Notes: generated by a model not told the origin, from the sequence alone. A DNA stretch of 48,365 nucleotides from Umbelopsis ramanniana AG (GCF_025399195.1 NW_026252181.1:1-48365); one strand, 5' to 3'. Positions 32,843 to 44,700 are shown, numbered from the stretch's first letter. Numbers and translations: made by a program.

Positions 32843-34148
32843 TTAATAGCGATGATATGAGGTGACTGAGGACATATCGGTTACTCCCACAGAAAGCGCC
32901 CGCTGGTGGTGGCGAACAGGCTTTTGAGCCAGTGAGTCATCAGGTGCTGCGGAGACCTTGGTGAAAGGCGTCAGGAAGGAAGTTAATTTATTAGGCGATC
33001 GGTTGCGGGTATCACGAGATGAGTAGGAAAAAGAGCGTAATAATGGTGCTGAGCGTTTTGTGGTTTTGGTGGAGGGAGCGACATCAGCATATGTGGAAGA
33101 GCTGGAAGGACTGGGTATAGGGCTTAAGGCAGGACTCGTGGTCGTGCTGCTGTAAGCTGAAGATCGCTTTAGCTGCTTCTCAGTGCGTTTGTCTTCCTTT
33201 TGCTGAGCCTTCATTAGCATTTTGTCGGTTTCCAAGTCCAATTTATGAAGCTTGGTTTGGTCCATGATGTTCTGGGTTTCCAGCGTCAAGTCTTGAAACT
33301 CCAACTCCAGTTGGTAGTTAATATCCTTTTTCTTTCGTTTATCGTCATCGGATTTGTCGAAGAATGTGAATAAAATGGTCATCATAGTCAGTTTGAGACC
33401 TAGTGGATCCTTCAATTCGCACAAACCAAGATTGCTCTCCCAAACAGAGTATACTCCAAAATATGAGCCTTTGATGCCATTTCGAGGCAGATACTGCGCA
33501 ACACAGATCTCCATGTCTGAGTCAAAATGGAAACAGGTTGGTGTTAATGGTAAACATGCAAAAGAGAAGGCTGGTATGGAAGGTGTAGCTTACCTGTGCA
33601 CAATACATGACATTCTAAAGTGTTGCTTAGCGGTGATTCTTTTATCCTACAAAAAAAGAAACGGGTGAACAATGATTTCTCGAAAGTATATTTTTAGCAA
33701 CCGGCAGCATTACCATCTCAATTTGTGACCTTCCCATTCAAAGATCCATTCAAATCCCAGTCGTCCGTTGAGCCTCACACGGACGCTATTTTCAGGTTCC
33801 TGTAGCACGATAACTTTCTCCTTGCTTGAGGACGATAGTGACTGTGTCTCTGTCAGAACCGAATATGTATCTGAAAAGGAGGTGGAGCAACAAAGGGGGG
33901 TAAATGCATTGAAAATAGAATTTTAGCTGAAACGCGCTTGTGCGCCTAGAACAAAAAAAAAATATGCTTGGAAATTTTTCCATACCAGGTCGTATCAAAC
34001 TAAGGGCATACAGGTTTGGGACCATATGGCGGATCTTACGGTAGACCAATGCTCCAGTATCTTTGCGTTTGACATCAATGATTGAATGGTTCCTTGGGTC
34101 TGGAGCCACAAGCAAAAAGTGGATTGGTGCTGGGAATTCCAAAGTCAT
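32843..34148 (-). CDS. tubby C-terminal-like (LURP-one-like) domain protein, 348 aa
   Basis: Four exons: 34148-33986, 33870-33714, 33646-33594, 33516-32843; phases agree. Seen: a beta-rich N-terminal half of about 185 residues, with motifs such as DPRNHSIIDVKRKDTGALVY, RVRLNGRLGFEWIFEWEGHK and PLGLKLTMMTILFTFFD, in which a hydrophobic helix closes the barrel. This order fits the tubby-like/LOR fold, which binds membranes or phosphoinositides in some members. The C-terminal half is a charged coiled-coil helix (about 190-240), then a Ser/Pro/Thr-rich disordered tail with RSFSYSSRDTRNRS and RALSVG, which look like phosphorylation sites. The biological role is unknown. Confidence 0.75.
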
Positions 34149-34209
34149 TTCAGAATGTTCAGGGCAGGAAGGAGAGAGTAGGTTGAGAGAAGGAAGAGAA
34201 AAAGAATAA

Positions 34210-34224
34210 CGAGCGAGCGAGCGC
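34210..34224. repeat. GAGC microsatellite
   Basis: Three and a half copies of a 4-bp GAGC-type unit, about 60 bp upstream of the tubby-like gene start, between its promoter and the CWH43 stop codon. Confidence 0.6.
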
Positions 34225-34351
34225 TTTTAAAAGTATAGCTTTTAAAATAAAATTAGTACCTATTTTCATGATTTTTTATTGCTTTGCCTTAAAATTTTTA
34301 TCCTTCAGACGACGGGGTCGCGTGGACTAACTGGCACTTTTTCTCTTTTCA

Positions 34352-37300
34352 TCACTGCTCAAAGTATCTGGGTTCATTATCTAGCACATGGTAGTGGTGA
34401 TGCCGTATACCGGCACCACGGAAATGATCAGGATAGCGCAGCTGTTGTGGTACTGAGCTTTCGTGACGACGATTGTATCCAGCTTCTTGGCGTGACGCTG
34501 GGTCATCCACAATTTGGAACTTTCCAGTCTGGATTTCAGTGTCGGTGATGCCACCATGACTGACACGAGCGTAGCCAATTCTTGCAAGCTGACGATATCC
34601 AATGTACTGACACCATCGATCATGATCCGTAATATCGATATCATTAATATGACCATCTTGATACAGGATTTGATAAATTTCCTCATGAGGCTTTGTAACG
34701 ACGTAACCAAGGAACACGAAGGGGTTCGTGCTCTCGCGCATAATGCGGGCTAATTCGGTAGTCTGCAGACGACGATCTAACAGATTTTCTTCTTGGCCAT
34801 TGTGGCTTACGATGAAATCGACATCTTGCCCGTAAACATCTAGCGTTGCATGAATTGCGCAAGCCAATTCACCCACTGGTGAAGGCAGTAGATGATGCGT
34901 GGATTTTTTAATAGGGAACTTGGAAAGCATGAGACAGCCCCAGGTGTGCTTCATTGTGGCGGGTCCCTATAATTGGATAAAACCGGTTTCATTAGATCTC
35001 TGTCTGTGCGCCACATCTCATGAGCCCCCTTGGACGTTGCACACTCACAAAGTCGACATAATAGCCCAAATCTTCTGCGATGTATTGAGCCCAGTCACGA
35101 TTACCCATGATGATTCTTTGCGTATCGCTTTCCAACAGACCTAGAAACAAAATGATCATATTAGGCATCATAACTCCATTCCTTCCACCATCAGTTCTGG
35201 TTACTTACCAACCACATCAAGTTCCAAATCTCTGATCACATCCCGCATCCTGGTCTCGCTGGCCCACATATCATTATCCAGAGCAAAATGAATCGTCCAG
35301 ATACCAGCAGTAAACGCTTTATCAGCTGGCCGATACGGCTCAGGCGTTTTGGCTAACGAGGTTCTGGAAAAACTAGCGAGTCCGGAGAGGGCTAGGATGG
35401 CCACGAGGAAAAACCTGGTGTAACGCCTGGTGGAGCGGATGGCATTAAGTCGAACGCTCTGGTGAGATGCTGTGCTCTTTTGCGCGTTCATAATGCCCAA
35501 ACCAAGGAAAATCATGACACAGGAAAAGATCCAATTAGTTCGTTCACGTGCATAAACACCTCCGGGAACAAATTCATAGGCAACGACCCACACGTGCGCG
35601 AGACAAAGAAGGTTGTAAACCATGGTAGCTGTTAGCAAAGTCTTGAACGGTGGATGCGACACTACGGATCGAATCAATGCTGGCGTAACAGATGTCAGAT
35701 AAGCACCCAATACCAGACCACCATAGTACCCATTCCATCCTGGAAGGTTGTAGAAAGCCAGGCAAGCCCCGCAGCCAACGGCATACCAAATGTAGCCAAC
35801 CACGAAGCTGCGCATTGGATAGATGACCATACCAAGTCCAAGCGCGGCAATGGTAGCTACACCCCACGGCACGGGTTCAGGTCCTGGGTTCGGGTAGCCA
35901 TCCACAACCCATCGCATGATCGTAGATGAGTCCGAGAACATGGAATGCAAAGAAAACAGCAGAGACCCGAATCCTACAGCGGCGAATAACCAGGAATCCT
36001 TGGTGGCTGCTGATTTGGTGGGCTTGGATTGTTTGATCTGAACGGTCTTCAAGCTATCTCGAACAAGCATCTCAGCACAGGCAATGATGCCAAGAACCAA
36101 TCCAATTTGATTCTGTCCTCCAACCGAAGGCTTCATGATGGGCCAGATGGGATTTTCAGTCCACCAAGTGAGTTTGACCAAATTATGAACCAGTAAACCA
36201 AGACCCCAGACGACAATATTACGATCAAGTTCAGCAGCATTATCTTTGCTTTCAAGCCAAGTAGCGCACCAAGTTAGCATACTGACGGAGATACCAAACG
36301 CTGAAGTAGCCAATCGGACGGGAGGCTCTGGAAGCATGTACGATGCGACGCCAGCTAAAGAAAGAAGATGGAAAACACCACGGTAACGAGCAACTAGTCT
36401 TCGGAGGGACCCAATACCCAAAAACATGGGTGAAATAGTGACAATAAGGAATGCTTCATATCCCGAAATGCCCATATTGAACAATGGGAAGTACCTAAGG
36501 TACGGGAAACATCATGTTGGTCTCCGTTGCGGACATTGAACTCGATGGTGGCGTGGAAAGAAACTTACCAAATTAATAGTGCTAAAGCTGTCAGCATGGA
36601 CCAGAACACGAAGGCTGCAAAGAGGGCAGAACAAGTTCGTCAATCCACAATGGGAAAGTCACGCCTAATTACATAATATGAAGCTTATTACATACCGAGA
36701 TATACATCAGCAATGTAGCCTCTAATATCAGCCAGAGCGCGCAACAGGGAAGATGAAACCGCATCTTTGGGTTCAGTCACAGTAGAGGTTCTATAATGCC
36801 ATTAGTCTTAGTCGTCATGCTAGAATGTGTCAACTCAGAATCATGTTCTACTTACCCTTCTTCAGTGGACGCGGGAGCAAAGTTTGAGCCATGCGTAACA
36901 TCAACCACAAATAATTCAAAGTTTTGAAAGTCTAGGGCCGTGACAGCATCAAAGGCAACATCATAGAGAATCAAAGACCACTCAAAGAACGCGTAGGTTG
37001 TATAAGCTAAAGAAGGGGTTAGCATGCCATAACGGCCATTTCTCGCGCTCAATTGTAAACAATTCTCATCTCATCACTTACCACCTGGCACACGCTTCAC
37101 TTTGTGCTGAATAAAGTAATATATCATCGGAGGAAGAGTGGTGAAAAAGGCAAACGTAAAAAACCTTCTCCATCTGACAGCAGCTGGGTTTTTCTTGTCA
37201 CTAGTTGAAAGTACGCCAATTTGCCAGGGTAATGTGCACAACAAATATAGGACCATGGCAATGTCGTGAGTCAAATGATCATCAGAAGATGTGATATATA

Positions 37301-37917
37301 CCCATCCACCACAGGCAACGGTTCGGACCAGGCCAACACCAAGTAAAAAGTTTCCAAAACCTTTCGAAGAGGTAAGGGTAGAGCGTGTAGTCAGCCAAAA
37401 CCAGAGAAAAACCAGGGCAAAGCGGGGTCCTGAAGTCAATGCAATAAAAATTTGGAAGATAGCTCGAGCCGGGTATCGGTCTCCAGTGGTAGCGCTCACA
37501 CTTGGGAACCATTCCTGTGGGCAATATTGGGTTTGTAAATTATGTATGACACGAATTCAATGAAATTGAGGGTTCACCTACGTCAGGATATCCATAAAAC
37601 TCGTTGCGAACGATTTTCTCATAATGGGTGGCACAGCCAACACCAAGAGCAATAAAGAAAGCACCTGGTTCAGTTAGAATTAGTAATTGAAAAGTATGGC
37701 ACTTTTTGAGAGTGAAAACGTACAATAGGCAAAAACGGTGTGGGAATAGGACACGAACTTTGCTGGAATCTATTTGTTGCGAAATGTTAGCAAATGCATT
37801 TAAGCACGGTCCAAGTAAGGCTGGGGGTCAAACCTTTGTCAAAGCTACAGGTTGCTTGACGTCTTCCCCCGAGGAATAGACAGCATAAGGATGCTGCTTC
37901 GACTGATTCGAAGGCAT
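34352..37917 (-). CDS. CWH43: CWH43, GPI-anchor lipid remodelling protein, 976 aa
   Basis: Ten exons: 37917-37834, 37769-37724, 37664-37582, 37514-37082, 37006-36856, 36790-36696, 36614-36569, 36494-35209, 35140-35049, 34966-34352; phases agree. In yeast Cwh43 swaps the diacylglycerol of GPI anchors for ceramide. Seen: an N-terminal PGAP2/Frag1-like multi-pass part (ALGVGCATHYEKIVRNEFYG, PPMIYYFIQHKVKRVPGG), a long central multi-pass part (GVASYMLPEPPVRLATSAFG, NPGPEPVPWG, FYNLPGWNGYYGGLVLG), then a lumenal domain of the endonuclease/exonuclease/phosphatase fold. That domain starts near GIWTIHFALDNDMWASETRM and includes DLELDVVGLLESDTQR, GNRDWAQYIAEDLGYYVDFG and FIVSHNGQEE. Length fits yeast (953). 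An E-box lies in the short gap to Gemin2. Confidence 0.95.
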
Positions 37918-37987
37918 GGTGATCGTACCTAGGGGAAGTGGGTCAGCGCGGCGTCCGGTATTTAAACGGATTACCATGTCGAAAAAT

Positions 37988-37993
37988 CACGTG
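37988..37993. promoter_or_regulatory. E-box CACGTG in the CWH43/Gemin2 divergent promoter
   Basis: CACGTG in the middle of the 141-bp gap between the start codons of CWH43 (minus) and Gemin2 (plus), so it could serve both. Function is inferred. Confidence 0.4.
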
Positions 37994-38058
37994 TCAGTTG
38001 TGTGTCATGAAATTTGTCGGTACAAGGGGTTCGCAGTTGACAAGGCTATTAAGCTGGA

Positions 38059-39099
38059 ATGGCTGCCCGACGCATTTTAACACGAGTGGATAACGATGAC
38101 GATGAAGAGCAATATACGGGGAAGAGCATCCTACCTGTTTCTCATGAGAAGACAATCGATGATACATTTGTACCTGCAACGGGCGAAGACTACTTGCTCA
38201 TGGTTCGGTAAGCACTCCGGATCAGACGAGTATTATGGAATGAACCAAATACTTATTGCTTATATCATTATACAGGAGACAAACGCGAAGAGTTCCTGCT
38301 ATTGTAGTAGCGGCACCGCCTCCGGAAACGAAAAAGTTCAGCCCATCGACATTACCCAGCCATTATCAGTTCCAAGTTGAGCAAGTCACACCGACCGCAG
38401 AGAACTTGCTCCCAAAAGACGAATGGCGAACAGCATTTCGAACACAATTCGACGGTATCAAAGAGGTAAGAGTTTTGAGGGAATCGCGTTGTTGAAGTGT
38501 GTTCTGTATTTATTAACGGTTTTAAAGAGTTTCTCACAGCTTTCCAAGCTTCAGAACAATGAAATTAAGCTACCAGCAGCAAAGGATAAAATGCAATGGA
38601 AAGAATTTCTTTATGGGGCGCCAAAGACCGAGGAAAGTAGTGATCAAAAAGAAGGACATAATCCCGATGTCAACATTCTTCAGCGGATAAGTCAGGTATA
38701 TACATTTAATTGTGCAGCCATGGAGCTTGGTCACGAAATTAATGGCACATATGTTATTAGAATGTTGTACTTAGGTTATTGAATTGGCACATTGAGTGGC
38801 TTGAAAATAACGAGATACAGAAAAACCAGGTATGAACGACATATCACATTTGAATTGATATAATGAGACGTGCATCTGATGAAACATTTGCTTTCTGACA
38901 GGCAATGTGGATGTACGCGCTCTTGACGCGATTGGACAAAGTCATGACTTCAGATGAAACGTCCATCCTAAGAAACGTTTCTCGTAAATGCATTCAAATT
39001 CGGCAAGAGCAAGCTGACCCCGAAAACCCGCAGGTGGCGTACCTCAACATCCTCATCACTATCATTGCAGCTTGCTTTGGTCAGGCTGACTTGGTTTAA
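38059..39099 (+). CDS. Gemin2/SIP1, SMN-complex subunit, 257 aa
   Basis: Five exons: 38059-38207, 38276-38465, 38528-38695, 38761-38829, 38902-39099; phases agree. Gemin2 holds the open Sm pentamer during snRNP assembly, with SMN. Seen: an acidic N-terminus, the signature EDYLLMVRRQTRRVPAIVVA, then helices LPKDEWRTAFRTQFDGIKE and FSQLSKLQNN. After these come RISQNVVLRLLNWHIEWLE, MWMYALLTRLDKVMTSDE and CIQIRQEQADPE. The acceptor at 38760 was chosen because a later one (38773) puts a stop in frame. Length is near human Gemin2 (280). An intact copy implies that an SMN-type assembly pathway exists in this fungus. Confidence 0.92.
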
Positions 39100-39284
39100 A
39101 CCTCAGGCAGATCCCATCCCACATCCCTCCTAATACCCCGAACCCCCATGTGCATTACTTGTTGATTCCGAGTTAGTTCTACATTTGATTATTCATTTTA
39201 CAATTTTTAAAAAAAAGTGGCATGGCCCGAGCGCATGCAACAGTGTATCTATAAAAGCAATTACAAGATGCAGCATATTGCTGT

Positions 39285-41389
39285 TTAGAATTCAAACTGA
39301 TCTCGGAATTGATTGATATCAGCTCCAACCATAGCCTTGTCAGCAAGATCACGGCGATCCTATAGTAATCGAATGTTTAGTTTCATATAGTAGAGCCAAT
39401 TGTTTCATCACCAACCAAGAAACTTACCATCATAATGAAGGTCTTTCGAAGAGTTTCCCATAGATTACTGCTAACATTGACGCCTTCCTCCGCATCTTCT
39501 ATACTACGCTTATGCATTGACAGAGCTCCTAGCAAGTGCTCAGCAGCTTCTTGATAACATCCTATGTTGATACAGCTGACACCGAGATTATATCGTGCTC
39601 GTACAAACGAAGGTCGCAACTCCAAAGCCTTGTGGTATGCATCAATGGCGTCCTCTGATCGCCCACTATTAGCAAGAGTAGCTCCCAATCGGTTCCACAA
39701 CAAATAGTCCTAAATGCGAACAATGAGTAAAAGCTACGCTGATACAGTATCAAGAAATCTCAATGCTTACCCCTGGTCTACCCTTCAGTGCTGAAACGAA
39801 ACAATCGACGGCCTTTTCGAATTCGTTGCTACCATAGAACAAAACGCCTAGACCAACTTGAACGTCGGCATCCATATTGTCGGCCGGAGCAGCGCGAGCA
39901 GCGGCCAAAAACATGTCAGTGACGCGTCCATGAAGATCAAATGGATTTTCTGTAGGTTCTGCCATGGGTGGGACGATATCTGGATATCTTTGTAAAATCC
40001 ATCGCTCTAGAGTTTGATAAGCGGCATGGTCATAGGATTCATTGGTATAACTGACAGCAAGCGACATGAGAGCGGACAGATTGCCTTCATCGACCTCGAC
40101 TGCCTTTTCTAGGGCTCGGATGGCGGGCTCCTCCTTCTCATTTTGAGCTTGAGTGTTACCGAGATGCATCCAAGCTTGTGAGTCAAGCGGTGATTTTTGT
40201 ACAGCAGCTTCAAAAGCAAGTGCCGCCTCACTCAAGCTTCCACCTTGTTCAAGTAATCGGAGACCTTCTGTCATAGGGTCTGGGTGGTTCATGAAAGGAT
40301 TTTCAATCTCAAAGACATATTCACCGAGATCGGGTTTGAGAGTATCTGCACCGTCGTGATTGTAGTTGGCAAACTCGTCTTCCCAATCGTTATCAAAGCC
40401 TTCGGGACCGAGTGAGGTATCTTTAATGTTTTGCCAAATAGACTCAAAGTTTTCAAAGTACTTTGTGTCCTCAGCAGCCGAAGCCTCTTCAATTTCTTTT
40501 GCAATTCGCTCTTCATCAGTCAACTCCGGCTTGCTATCGTATGCTGCAAATTCTTGTTCCCAAGTAGCGTTCTCGCCAACTCCCTTCCCTTTGTCTTGCT
40601 GCAGGTTGAACTCGTTTTGCCAATCAAAATGCTTCTGGAAGGCTTGTTCGAATTGTTCAGAGTATTGGTCATTACCGATATGTGAAAGCGCGGGGTTATT
40701 CATAAATTCCTCTCTCCATTCCGCTGTAGAAGGCGAAAAAACGACATAAGTTTGTGGCCAGGTGTTGACAAACAGCTACTACATCAAAGGGGTTTACTTA
40801 CATGGGGGGCCTTCTCGATTCAGCATGCCAGCCTGGAATGACTGTTCCATTGCGGCGGCTTCATCAGAATTTAGTTCCCACAGTTTCGGACCACCGGGCA
40901 TGGTGTTAAATTCGGAAGCCCACCCTCCTTGTTGGTGTGGCGAAGGGCCCATTTGGATATTGTCGAGTTCCTTGTGTAAGTCTGAGAATTGGAATGCTGG
41001 TCCTCGCTGGGCAGCCCTTGGTCCAGCCGAGGATTCCTGCTGGCTAAAGAATTCGTCCAACATACGTTGATCTGCAGGTCCGACAGGCTGTCTTGCTGTT
41101 CTCATCTATAGATGGCGACCAAGACATTGTGAGCAGGTAATGTCCAACGAAGCATACTGTATTTTTTGTTACAGTCAATTACGAGATTGTCTTACCGATT
41201 GACCGCTTGGGCCTGCTTGTGGAGATTCAAAGCGATCCTGGAAATGGAGTTTAGCTATTGTTTTCCAAGAATAGGCATAGTCAAAGCCAAACCACAACTT
41301 ACCCTCTGTAAAGACTTGTCCTGAGTGAACTGTTTCATAAGTTGAGACATTGGGTTAGCACCCGTAGAGCAGTCAGCTCCATTGGCCAT
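39285..41389 (-). CDS. PEX5: PEX5, peroxisomal PTS1 import receptor, 580 aa
   Basis: Six exons: 41389-41303, 41237-41196, 41105-40802, 40723-39771, 39709-39428, 39359-39285; phases agree. Pex5 carries SKL-type cargo to the peroxisomal docking complex. Seen: the conserved N-terminal Cys (C7, in ADCSTGANP) used for recycling ubiquitylation, and at least five WxxxF Pex14-binding pentapeptides (WASEF at 105, WREEF at 147, WQNEF at 179, then WEQEF and WEDEF). Seven TPR-like repeats follow in the C-terminal half, including LGNTQAQNEKEEPAIRALEK, GLGVLFYGSNEFEKAVDCF, LWNRLGATLANSGRSEDAI and ARYNLGVSCINIGCYQEAAE. Length is in the family range (570-640). It is convergent with Gemin2 and divergent with DPH3. 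Confidence 0.96.
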
Positions 41390-41762
41390 ATTTTGAAAGG
41401 ACATAAGAGAAAAGGAATGGGGTAAAGAAGTAGGTGGGTAGGACCTTATTTGACGACTATTCTGGCTGACAAACTGGCAATCACATGGGGCAATTCAAAT
41501 TCTTACAAAAAAAAGTGGAGACAATTTTGATCTCGTCATTACTTTAAATGATAAAAATAATTTTTAATGAAAACCGAAGCTGCGGTCGTGACTGTGCCCG
41601 CACTGGTGAAGTTTCAACTGTGCCAATCTTTTTTTTTTTTGGGTCCCAAGATCTTTCCATTGACTATCAACCAGCCTTTTCATTGGTCATCGAGACATAA
41701 CTTCCATTTCTTTCAAGAGAGCAACACAGATACTACAACTTATATTCGTAATCATCAACAAC
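41390..41762. other. divergent promoter of PEX5 and DPH3
   Basis: A 373-bp gap between opposite start codons. It holds an A-rich tract near 41506 and a T12 tract near 41629-41640. A plus-strand ORF from 41567 runs into DPH3 in the wrong frame and is rejected. Confidence 0.55.
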
Positions 41763-42185
41763 ATGACTTCATTCTACGACGAGGTGAGATTCAAAACAGT
41801 ACTGGCACAGCTGCAGTGCAGTGCCTTGATTAACCAACACCCCCCCACCTTTGCCAACATTACTAACTTTCCCTGCTTTTTAGGTCGAAATCGAGGATTT
41901 GGACTTTGATGAGGATACTCAAATCTATACCTATCCTTGCCCATGTGGCGACAAATTTGAGATATCATTGGTAAGAATGACCTACAATTACATAAGGCGG
42001 AAAATAGACACTCGTTGTACTGACTGATCATTCTTTTACAGGATGAGATAAAAGACGGAGAGGATGTTGCCCGTTGCCCATCATGTTCGCTGATTATCAG
42101 AGTCATATATGATCCCGATGACTTTGCAGACGAAGACGAAGAGGGAACAACATTCACCATCGACACTTCCATCACTGTATCATAA
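41763..42185 (+). CDS. DPH3: DPH3/KTI11, CSL zinc-finger protein, 83 aa
   Basis: Three exons: 41763-41783 (seven codons), 41884-41970, 42042-42185. Dph3 is a small iron-binding protein that gives electrons to the Dph1-Dph2 cluster and, as Kti11, also serves tRNA wobble-uridine modification by Elongator. Seen: [20 protein letters not shown], the first Cys pair CPCGDKFEI, the second pair [10 protein letters not shown] (the CSL motif), and an acidic tail. All four metal ligands are present. Length matches yeast (82 aa). The 21-nt first exon would be missed by simple ORF scanning. It shares a promoter region with PEX5. Confidence 0.97.
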
Positions 42186-42616
42186 AGTGCAAAGCAAGGC
42201 TCATCTGTCCAAGTAATGCAATATCATTTAAAAGAACCTAGCGGCATGCATCCCAAATACAACGCAAAAACAATAACCAGCACCATACAACGTTCGAATC
42301 AACGATCACTTATATCATTAATAAAGTCATCCATTGCAAGATAACATCACTCATATGTTGCAATGGCATTTTTTTTTCCACTTAGTCGCATCAAGCAGTT
42401 CTTTTCTCTGTTAGTTTCTTTCTGGTTTCTTTCAGCAATTTATTCTTTCAGAGTTCAGGGCTGGCGAAGCAGTAACCAATCAAGTTTGAAAATCGCATAG
42501 TACCCCGCTTGCCCCATCTCATACTTTACCAGCATTTTTTTTTTCATACACGCAGTGATGATAACACAAAGCCCCTAAATATACCGTTTTTGTAAGATCT
42601 ACAAGCCCATGACATG
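42186..42616. other. intergenic between DPH3 and the repeat-module region
   Basis: Unique AT-rich DNA, several T and A homopolymers, no gene seen. It marks the left border of the modular region. Confidence 0.5.
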
Positions 42617-43226
42617 AAAAAAAAAAGTAGATCGCACACTGGTCATGGGGATATTGAATCGTTTAAAATAGATACAGCTCATCTAGATGTACATCATATA
42701 TGTTTAAGCTCTGCAACAAATGTTGAAATCTTCTAAATGAAGTAAAACAGTACGTTTAACTTCCAAAATACAGTCTTTTCTTTCGAATAACATGCGCGGT
42801 TGCCCGTCTAATTGCGTTTGCTGCTTATTGGTCAATAACAATGTCGTAAAATCATGTAGATAGGTCTTAAGTTAACAAAGTCCGTTGTATTTCCTGTTGA
42901 TTTTGCGAATGTTTCACTCTTCCTCTTTGTTCATCAATGTCAATTTCTACATCAGGAATCAACTTCATATGTCGTACTCCAGCAGCCCATCAATTTTGTC
43001 TAACGTCCCTCTTGTCAAGTACAACAATAGCTTAACAATGGACTATATAGAGAGCGAATTAAGCGGACGCCTGGATGTCGATCATTTCTACCCAAATGAT
43101 GAGAAATGGTTGCGATCATTACGCTCTTCCACGGGCTAAAACATGAGTTTGGGCAACCATATACTTACCAAAGTTGATCTCGAGACATACTCAGAAGCCA
43201 TTGCTGATTTTCATAAAACTAGCAAG
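42617..43226 (+). repeat. leader module, copy A, with a decayed ORF
   Basis: Diverged direct repeat of 47743-48365. The two copies share blocks throughout, starting at an A-run followed by GATCGCACACTGGTCATGG-type sequence. Its last third reads as protein in both copies: MDYIESELSGRLDVDHF and NDEKWLRS from 43038 here, then after a stop MSLGNHILTKVDLETYSEAI and DFHK. Conservation of the amino acids with silent changes suggests a former coding exon. Here the first part is open and ends at 43139. I do not recognise the family. Confidence 0.6.
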
Positions 43227-43472
43227 TATATATAATCTTCTACGTCTGCATTTCAATCTTCACATGCATTATTCAACGATTACCTTCCAAATACATCTAT
43301 ATCTTCACCTATTTATCTTCGACGCCATGCTCAAAGTACCAGTGATTGCGAGACTATTTTTGAAGCTGACTGCTCTGGTAACGTAGTCTTAATTTGAAAT
43401 GTCAGACGACGCATAAACACATGGCATTGGCATAAAATAATTTTTAAATCAGTGTTTATTAAAGTGAATAAA

Positions 43473-43580
43473 GGGAATGGGAAGGGACTACAATTAAAAT
43501 TATGGATAGGTGAAAGTGTCACGATAAGAAAAAGGAATGGGAAGAGGGCCATATATAAAATACGGATGGGTGGACAGCAA
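43473..43580. repeat. minisatellite, about two units of ~60 bp, 3' of gene copy A
   Basis: Units beginning GGGAATGGGAAGGGACTACA (43473) and GGAATGGGAAGAGGGCC (43533). They match the units 3' of gene copy B, where about four are present. Confidence 0.6.
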
Positions 43581-43689
43581 GAAAAAAAAGTCCACGGGAT
43601 ACTTCATTGCAGATCATCTTTCGAAAAGTGGATATCCAATGCTGAGTTTGTTAAGCGTCTAGTAACAGCATGGATGTTCAGTTGTATAG

Positions 43690-44346
43690 TTAGCCACGTC
43701 TGAGTACTGGCTCAAGTTTATACTTCTTAATGAGTAAGAGGGTATCCCTGGTTATAACAGTAGTGCCTTTCAAAAGCCCTTTAAGACAGCGGTCTACTTC
43801 CGTGGCCGGAACAGCAAGCGCATCGCTACCCAAGTTTAAGAGACCGGAAGTATATTCAATACGCTTACAAATGGCATCACGCCAAGCTTGGTACTCTCGA
43901 TGAGATCGATCTTTTTCACCTTGCGTTTTGTCCGAAAAGTGAAGTTGGACATGAGCATCTCCACGACTAAGATGTTTGCAAACTGTAACCAAACTTTCTT
44001 GTCGATCGGTCTCATCAAGAGTGGCCAATAGTACGATAACGCAATTCAGGTACTGCTGAGTACTATGTCCGGCATGAGCGCTTAAAGCCAATGCGCAACC
44101 TTGTTTACGTAGCCAAGAACCACGATTGATTATTAACAGATCTACAAGCATAATGCCTCCAGTTCTTGTTTGGAAAATTTTAGCTAGGATATCTTTCATC
44201 CAGTCACGAAAATTTGGTCGGATATGGGCAGGCCAGTCATCCCACGATATAGCTTGTAAGTATCGCTTAAGAGCGTGCACAGCTTTGGGGGTCATCTCGA
44301 GAACCAATATGGTAGCTCGAGCTACTACGTCTGGTACGTGCTGCAT
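43690..44346 (-). CDS. unrecognised protein family, copy A, 218 aa
   Basis: Intact ORF paralogous to the one at 45870-46538, with no indel over about 200 residues and roughly two thirds identity by eye. I do not recognise the family. Seen: TPKAVHAL, a Trp-rich segment with RDWMKDILA, TRTGG, GCALALSAHAG, QYLNCVIVLLATL, ETDRQE, then charged helices and DTLLLIKKYKLEPVL at the C-terminus. The DW, CALALSAHAG and QYLNCVIVLL blocks are the best conserved. A probable 5' UTR intron (44440-44365, GTAAGT to CAG) joins an upstream exon to this one, and no ATG occurs in frame before 44346. A TATA-like TATAAAAAAA sequence lies near 44546-44555. It could be a lineage-specific gene or part of a mobile unit. 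Confidence 0.65.
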   Translation of the reverse strand: MQHVPDVVARATILVLEMTPKAVHALKRYLQAISWDDWPAHIRPNFRDWMKDILAKIFQTRTGGIMLVDLLIINRGSWLRKQGCALALSAHAGHSTQQYLNCVIVLLATLDETDRQESLVTVCKHLSRGDAHVQLHFSDKTQGEKDRSHREYQAWRDAICKRIEYTSGLLNLGSDALAVPATEVDRCLKGLLKGTTVITRDTLLLIKKYKLEPVLRRG

Positions 44347-44700
44347 GTTGTTATGATATTTGAACTGAAATAGATCGCAACATGTGGGCCATGTCAGATT
44401 GAAAAGCTAGTATATCATACGGGAGTCAAAAGCTACTTACGTGTCTCAAGCGCAATCCTAAAGCAAAAGATGGCAATGCTTCTTGCTTGCTATGCCCACT
44501 AACTGAAAATGAAAAGGATGATGAGAAAGACCACTTTCAAAGGCATTTTTTTATACTTTTTCTTGTAAGGCTTGTAGGACCTGGCTGTCATTTGACCCAA
44601 AAAAAAAAGAGATCACGGTTTTGTTCAGTGACAATGTGAGGATTGCCGATCCTTTCGTTTTTCGATTTCCGAAGGATAATATTCTTCAGTCGCATTAGCG

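Noticed and set aside
41567..41833. Plus-strand ORF overlapping DPH3
   Set aside because: Runs into DPH3 exon 1 in the wrong frame and reads promoter sequence.
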